From assembly GCF_013409305.1 (NCBI RefSeq), contig NZ_JACBZJ010000001.1:1302001-1366000 (forward strand): DNA of 64,000 bases, read 5' to 3'. This DNA is from Cellulomonas soli (GTDB taxonomy: Bacteria > Actinomycetota > Actinomycetes > Actinomycetales > Cellulomonadaceae). The number at the start of each line of letters is the position of its first letter. The first letter of the stretch is position 1. A program made the position numbers and the translations under genes. Under the pieces are notes generated by a model. That model was not told where the DNA came from, did not search any database, and saw only the letters and a list, made by a program, of their open reading frames with translations. This document shows positions 58,895-64,000 of the stretch, in pieces.

Positions 58895-59176
58895 TCAGGT
58901 GAGGACGACCCCGCCGTCCGCCGTGATGAGGTCCGCGTCGGCGTCGTCGAACCACAGCCCGCCGTCGCCCAGGTACCGGAACCGCACCTCGGTCCCCGCC
59001 GGGACGGTGACCGACGTGCTCGCCGTGCCGTTCGAGCGGCGCTTCAACGGGTGGGCGCCGGGCGTCCAGGAGTTGAACGAGCCGACCACGCTCACGGGCC
59101 CCTCGAGGGTCGCGGCGGGCAGGGAGAACGTCAACGTGCAGGTGGCGGACTTGGTGGAGCTGGACCTCTTCAGCAC
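58895..59176 (-). CDS. Small CBM48/isoamylase-N-like protein
   Basis: A 93-residue protein that is almost entirely one early-set beta-sandwich. TFSLPAATLEGPVSVVGSFNSWTPGAHPL carries the VVGSFNSW signature of glycogen-binding CBM48/AMPK-beta domains, and VRFRYLGDGGLWFDDADAD completes it. No catalytic domain is attached. Stand-alone versions are common in actinobacteria and are presumed to bind glycogen-like glucans; this is inference. The GTG start has no good ribosome binding site. Confidence 0.85.
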   Translation of the reverse strand: MLKRSSSTKSATCTLTFSLPAATLEGPVSVVGSFNSWTPGAHPLKRRSNGTASTSVTVPAGTEVRFRYLGDGGLWFDDADADLITADGGVVLT

Positions 59177-59399
59177 GGCGGCATCACTCGATTCGACTCA
59201 GGCGCACGGATCCGGACGAGTGCAGGGTCGCGTGAGCGTGTTTCGGGACGGAACGGACGCGATGACCGGCATGTGACGAGGTGCTGAAGACTCGGTCTCG
59301 CCCCGGCGCGTCGGCGCGTGTCGCGTCGTGTCGTCGTGCGTCGGAGTCGGCGGGGCGACCACGCGCCCGCAGGTGCGCCGCGGCGGAGCGGGTCGACCG

Positions 59400-60283
59400 T
59401 CACCCTTCCCGGGCCGACGTCGTGGCGTCGGCGGGCGTCGCCGTCCAGCTGGCGAGCAGCTGCAGGCCCTGGGCCGACGACGAGCCGGGCTCGGCCGAGA
59501 AGACGAGCAGCTGCAGCCCGGGGGCGGAGGCGAGCGCCATGACCTCGAAGGTGAGGTCGAGGTCGCCGACGACGGGGTGGTGCAGGTGCTTGACGCCCGT
59601 CTGGTGCGCACGGACGTCGCGAGAACCCCACAGCGTCCGGAAGAGGTCGCTCCGGGTGGACAGCTCGCCGACGAGGTCGCTGAGCCTGCGGTCGTGGGGT
59701 GACCGCCCGGCCTCGGCGCGCAGGATCGCGACGATCTGACGGGCGTTGGCCTCCCAGTCCCGGTAGAACGTCCGGGCTCGCGGGTCCAGGAACGTGAACA
59801 GTGCCGCGTTGATCGGCGGGGGTCGGTCGGCGAGCATCTCGGAGAACAGCGCGCGCCCGAGCGGGTTGGTGGCGATCGCGTCGAGTCGCCCGTCCTGCAC
59901 GAACACCGGGACTGTCGCCATCGCGTCGATGGTCTGCTGCACGCTCGCACCGACCCGGGGCCCACGGGCGGCCGGCCGTCGGCGCTGCGTGCGGCTGCCC
60001 GCGTCGGCCGCCCGCACCAGGTCGTGGAGGTAGGTGTGCTCGGCCTCGTCCAGGCGTAGCGCGCGTCCGATGCCTTGAGCACGGCGTCCGAGACACCGCC
60101 GGCGTTGCCGCGCTCGAGCCGCTTGTAGTACTCGGGGCTGACGCCCGCCAGCATCGCGACCTCCTCACGGCGCAGGCCTGGCACGCGGCGACGGCCGCCG
60201 TAGTCGGGGAGGCCGACGTCCGCCGGGGTGAGCCGGGCCCGGCGCGAGACGAGGAACTCCCTGATCTCCTCGCTGCTGTCCAT
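59400..60283 (-). pseudogene. XRE regulator with MmyB-like domain, frameshifted
   Basis: From the ATG at 60283 the frame encodes a Cro/C1-type helix-turn-helix: VPGLRREEVAMLAGVSPEYYKRLERG. After AVLKA the frame is lost. The rest continues one frame over, as LRLDEAEHTYLHDLVRAAD, then the MmyB-like ligand-binding domain (PVFVQDGRLDAIATNPLGRALF, ending at 59400). The break is a single missing base near 60070: AAGGCATCGGA where AAGGCAATCGGA would restore A-I-G-R-A-L-R-L-D. The restored gene would have exactly 295 codons including stop. A TACCGT box six bases before the ATG is intact. It diverges from an aldo/keto reductase gene. It could be a true mutation or a sequencing error. Confidence 0.85.
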
Positions 60284-60289
60284 GCAGCG

Positions 60290-60295
60290 ACGGTA
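60290..60295 (-). promoter_or_regulatory. -10 box, leaderless XRE gene
   Basis: On the minus strand TACCGT is followed by CGCTGC and the ATG at 60283. Confidence 0.5.
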
Positions 60296-60448
60296 CGTCC
60301 GGTCGGTGCCCGGTGAGGGTCCGGTGGGGGGCCCTGCCGGGGCACCTCACGACGGTGACTCCCCCACCCCGGCGCGACGGCGTTGTCTGGACCCACGTCG
60401 GACCCGACCGACGACACGAGCACCAGCACCAGCACGAGGAGCACACCC

Positions 60449-61429
<981 letters not shown>

Positions 61430-61479
61430 CGGTCGGGCGTCGCTGCTCGGCGAACGGCCTGGCGCTGCTGCTCGACGGC

Positions 61480-62294
61480 TCAGCCGTCGAGCAGCCCGAG
61501 CTCGTGGAAGAGCTGCGCGAGCCCCTCCTGCTCGGGCCCGGCGACGAGGCGGTCCGCCACCGCCAGGACCCTCGGGTCCGACCCCTCGACCGCCACGCCG
61601 ACGCCTGCCCAGGCGATCACCTCGACGTCGTTGAGCCCGTCCCCGACGGCGACGGCGCTCTCGCGGTCCACCCCGAGCTCGTGCGCGGCGACCTGCGCAC
61701 CGACCGCCTTGTGCACGTGCGCCAGGTAGATCTCCCGGCCGACGACAGCAGCGGCACGGAGGACGGGATGGTCGCCACCTGCGGGCCGATCAGGGCACCG
61801 AGCTCATGGACCTCGACCGACGAGCCGAGCACCGTGATCTTGCTGAACCGCGGCACGTGCCCGGCCGGTCGCGCCCGCAGCCCGGACAGGAAGTCGGGGA
61901 GCGCGTCGACCCGCCCGTGCCGACCGTGCCGGTCGGTGAAGGCCTGCAGGATCCGGTCGCGCCCGTCCGGAGGGGCCAGGAGTTCGTCGGGCGACTCGAG
62001 CAGGTAGGCCGCACCGTGCTCGTCGAGCACCTCGACCGCGCGCGCGGCCAGCTCGGCGGGGAAGCGTTCGTCCCGCACGACCCGGCCCGCCAGCTCGACG
62101 TACGCGCCGGCGCTGGCCACGTACCCGTCGAAGCCGGCGCCGACGATCGACGGCGGGAGCATCGCCACCGGCCGGCCCGTGCACAGGAGCACCCGGTGCC
62201 CCCGGGCGCGTGCCGCACGGACGGCGGCCACGTGTCCCGGGGGCACGACCCCGCGGGCGGCGTACGTCCCGTCGACGTCCAGGAAGACGATCAT
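61480..62294 (-). pseudogene. HAD-superfamily (Cof-like) phosphatase, frameshifted
   Basis: The ATG at 62294 opens IVFLDVDGTYAARGVVPPGH (motif I), then LLCTGRP (motif II) and a C2 cap through VPLLSSAG. There the frame breaks, and the protein continues one frame over as EIYLAHVHKAVG (motif III Lys), then VAVGDGLNDVEVIAWAG (motif IV), ending at 61480. Adding one G to the GGG run at 61734-61736 (minus strand) gives S-A-G-E-I-Y and restores a 272-codon gene. The ATG overlaps the stop of the LysR gene (ATGA), so it was an operon partner. This is either a real loss or a homopolymer sequencing error. Confidence 0.85.
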
Positions 62295-63199
62295 CGGTCG
62301 GCACCCGGACGGGCGGCGGACGCGAGCTCGGGCTCGGCGTCGAGCAGCTCGAGCAGCCGCGGGGCGAGGCTCGGCCCGCTGCCCGTGACCGCGGAGACCA
62401 CCCACGACGGCACACCGTCCTGAGGGAGCCGGACGGTGACCAGCCCCGCGGCCTGCGGCTTGGCGGCCACGTGCTGCGGCACCAGCGCGACCCCCAGGCC
62501 GCGTCCGACGAGGTCGAGCAGCGTGTGGATGTCGTTGACCGTGCAGCGCACCTGCCGGGTCACGCCGCGGGCCGCGCACACCGCGTCGTTGAGCGAGCGG
62601 ACGCCCCAGCTGGGCTGGAAGTCGATGAAGTCGTGGCCCGCGAGCGCGGACCAGCCGGTGCGTGCGGCCCCGGCGAGCGGGTGCCCCGGGGGGCAGAGCA
62701 GCACGACCTCGCGCCTCCCGAGCTCGGTGCGGCGCACGTGCGTCAGGTGCTCCTCGGTGGCCACGAAGGCGAGGTCCAGCTCTCCGGCCCGCACGGCGGC
62801 GACGAGCTCGTGCGAGCCGACCTGGAGGAACGCGATGTCGACCAGCGGGTAGCGCCGACGGAAGCGTTCGAGCAGCGGAGGTACGTCGACCACGCCGAGG
62901 CACTGCTCGGCGCCGATGCGCAGGGTGCCGCTGAGCTCGTGGCTGGCTCGCACGACGGCGTCGCGGCCGGCGGCGGCCTGGTCGAGCAGCCCGCGCGCGT
63001 GCGGCAGGAGCGCCCGCCCGGCCTCGGTGGCCTCGACCCGCCGCGTGGTCCGGGTGAACAGCCGGGTGCCGAGCTCGTCCTCGAGCGCACGGATCGCGGC
63101 GGAGAGCCCCGACTGGCTGACGCCGCAGATCGCCGCCGCGCGCGTGAACTGCTCCTCGTCGGCGAGCGCGACGACGTACTCCATCTGCCGCAGATCCAT
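62291..63199 (-). CDS. LysR family transcriptional regulator
   Basis: A 302-residue regulator. The winged helix-turn-helix is MEYVVALADEEQFTRAAAICGVSQSGLSAAIRALEDELG (about residues 6-44), followed by the substrate-binding fold with LRIGAEQCLGVVDVPPLL and VNDIHTLLDLVGRGLGVALVP. It lies divergent to an aldo/keto reductase gene at 63303 with ~100 bp between, the standard LysR arrangement, so that gene is its probable target. Its stop codon overlaps the start of the HAD gene. The effector is unknown. Confidence 0.93.
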   Translation of the reverse strand: MDLRQMEYVVALADEEQFTRAAAICGVSQSGLSAAIRALEDELGTRLFTRTTRRVEATEAGRALLPHARGLLDQAAAGRDAVVRASHELSGTLRIGAEQCLGVVDVPPLLERFRRRYPLVDIAFLQVGSHELVAAVRAGELDLAFVATEEHLTHVRRTELGRREVVLLCPPGHPLAGAARTGWSALAGHDFIDFQPSWGVRSLNDAVCAARGVTRQVRCTVNDIHTLLDLVGRGLGVALVPQHVAAKPQAAGLVTVRLPQDGVPSWVVSAVTGSGPSLAPRLLELLDAEPELASAARPGADR

Positions 63200-63302
63200 C
63201 GATCGACTCCGCTTCTGAAACGCATGAGTTCTAGTTGTTGGACTTGTGACAGGCAGCCTACCTAGTGTCGGAGGCACCAACCCGACGACGTGAGGTGACA
63301 CC
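63200..63302. promoter_or_regulatory. Divergent LysR/aldo-keto reductase promoter region
   Basis: A locally AT-rich ~100 bp. TTGGAC (63238-63243) and CCTAGT (63261-63266), 17 bp apart, could be the -35 and -10 for the reductase gene. AACTCATGCG and CTAGTTGTTGGACTTG provide T-N11-A type LysR half-sites, but no unambiguous dyad stands out. Confidence 0.4.
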
Positions 63303-64000
63303 GTGCAGCAGCGCACCATCGGCCCGTACTCCGTGAGCGCCATCGGACTCGGCGGCATGCCGATGTCCATCGAGGGCCGCCCCGACCGGGACCGCGCCGT
63401 CGCCACCATCCACGCCGCGCTCGACGCCGGCGTGACCCTGATCGACACCGCCGACTCCTACCACCTGCACGCCGACGAGGTCGGGCACAACGAGGAGCTC
63501 ATCGCACAGGCCCTGCGCAGCTACGGCGGCAGCACCGACGGCGTGCTCGTCGCCACCAAGGGCGGTCACCTGCGGCCCGGCGACGGCAGCTGGACCCAGG
63601 ACGGCCGGCCCGAGCACGTCAAGCAGGCCGCCCGTGCTTCCGCCCGCCGGCTCGGCGTCGAGGCCATCGGCCTCTACCAGTTCCACCGCCCCGACCCCAC
63701 CGTCCCCTACGCGGACTCCGTCGGCGCGCTCGTCGAGCTCCTCGACGAGGGGGTCATCCAGCAGGCCGGCATCTCGAATGCGTCCGTCGCCCAGATCGAC
63801 GAGGCGCAGCAGGTGCTCGACGGTCGGCTCGTGTCCGTGCAGAACCAGTTCTCCCCCGCGTTCCGCAGCAGCCTCGACGAGCTGTGGCACTGCGCCGACC
63901 TCGGCCTGGCGTTCCTGCCGTGGTCCCCGCTCGGCGGCATCGCCCGCTCCGGCGAGCTCGGCACCCGGCACGGCGCGTTCCAGCAGGTCGCCGACGCGCA
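63303..64000 (+). CDS. Aldo/keto reductase, N-terminal part (cut by window edge)
   Basis: At least 232 residues run off the right edge without a stop codon. The start is a GTG at 63303 with GAGGTGA upstream: VQQRTIGPYSVSAIGLGGMP. The tetrad residues are in LIDTADSY (Asp, Tyr), VLVATKGG (Lys) and LYQFHRPDP (His). LPWSPLGGIARSGELG near the edge is the usual loop before the NADPH-binding C terminus. It belongs to the same broad family as the gene at 60449 but is a distinct subgroup (VGHNEELIAQALRSYGG). It is probably activated by the divergent LysR protein. Confidence 0.9.
   Translation, partial: MQQRTIGPYSVSAIGLGGMPMSIEGRPDRDRAVATIHAALDAGVTLIDTADSYHLHADEVGHNEELIAQALRSYGGSTDGVLVATKGGHLRPGDGSWTQDGRPEHVKQAARASARRLGVEAIGLYQFHRPDPTVPYADSVGALVELLDEGVIQQAGISNASVAQIDEAQQVLDGRLVSVQNQFSPAFRSSLDELWHCADLGLAFLPWSPLGGIARSGELGTRHGAFQQVADA

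Noticed and set aside
59198..60283. A single 361-codon frame for the XRE regulator
   Set aside because: After codon ~68 this frame becomes Arg/Ser/Thr/Pro-rich nonsense, while the real MmyB-like domain continues in the next frame, showing a frameshift.

Overview
The window is very GC-rich, densely coded chromosomal DNA from an actinobacterium. The best guess is a Cellulomonas-like member of the Cellulomonadaceae. Evidence for this: GTG and TTG starts, many leaderless genes, a Bpa-type proteasome activator ending in GQYL, a cvnABCD conservon, a BldC-like regulator, and CelR-type operators (TGGGAGCGCTCCCA class) in front of beta-glucosidase genes. I see no phage, insertion sequence, CRISPR array or rRNA. 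One tRNA gene (Ser-TGA) is present.

Layout. 1-4400: end of an MFS transporter, TetR regulators, a lipoprotein, an esterase, and an NAD-epimerase divergent from a TetR gene across two tandem operators. 4500-9100: a 14-helix drug exporter, tRNA-Ser, a DUF2461 protein, a YbaK deacylase, and a lipoprotein GH1 beta-glucosidase with a CelR box. 9200-17050 (minus strand): the conservon cvnA-B-C-D, followed by a PIN-like/DUF2252 pair. 17200-20300: quinone reductase, Bpa, BldC-like protein, EamA exporter. 20390-25090: a CUT1 sugar ABC transporter (binding protein, two permeases, no ATPase) and its LacI regulator. 25160-29570: HAD phosphatase, SerS, diacylglycerol kinase-like protein, PheA. 29700-35850: an 823-residue phosphatase-like membrane protein, a GT2, a DUF5926-like protein, Pgm.

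35960-40700 (minus strand) is a tightly overlapping operon: a processive GT2 synthase, a membrane-anchored GH26-like hydrolase, a 72-residue protein and UDP-glucose dehydrogenase. It looks like a synthase-dependent, possibly uronic-acid-containing exopolysaccharide system. Pgm, convergent to it, makes the glucose-1-phosphate precursor. 41260-50000: MFS proteins, an aminoglycoside-phosphotransferase-like kinase, a NarL-type two-component system, a zinc alcohol dehydrogenase and RNase J. 50350-56900: GH3 and GH1 beta-glucosidases, a TetR regulator and an MFS sugar transporter. 57100-64000: PP2C-like and FBP proteins, a CBM48 protein, two aldo/keto reductases with XRE and LysR regulators, and a HAD phosphatase. 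Two genes in this last stretch carry single-base frameshifts.

Across the window, at least eleven genes have a TANNNT -10 box exactly six bases before the start codon, so their mRNAs are predicted to be leaderless. The carbohydrate theme (two GH1, one GH3, CUT1 ABC, MFS sugar carriers, EPS operon) fits a plant-polysaccharide degrader. The functions below are inferred from motifs seen in the translated sequence, not from database searches.
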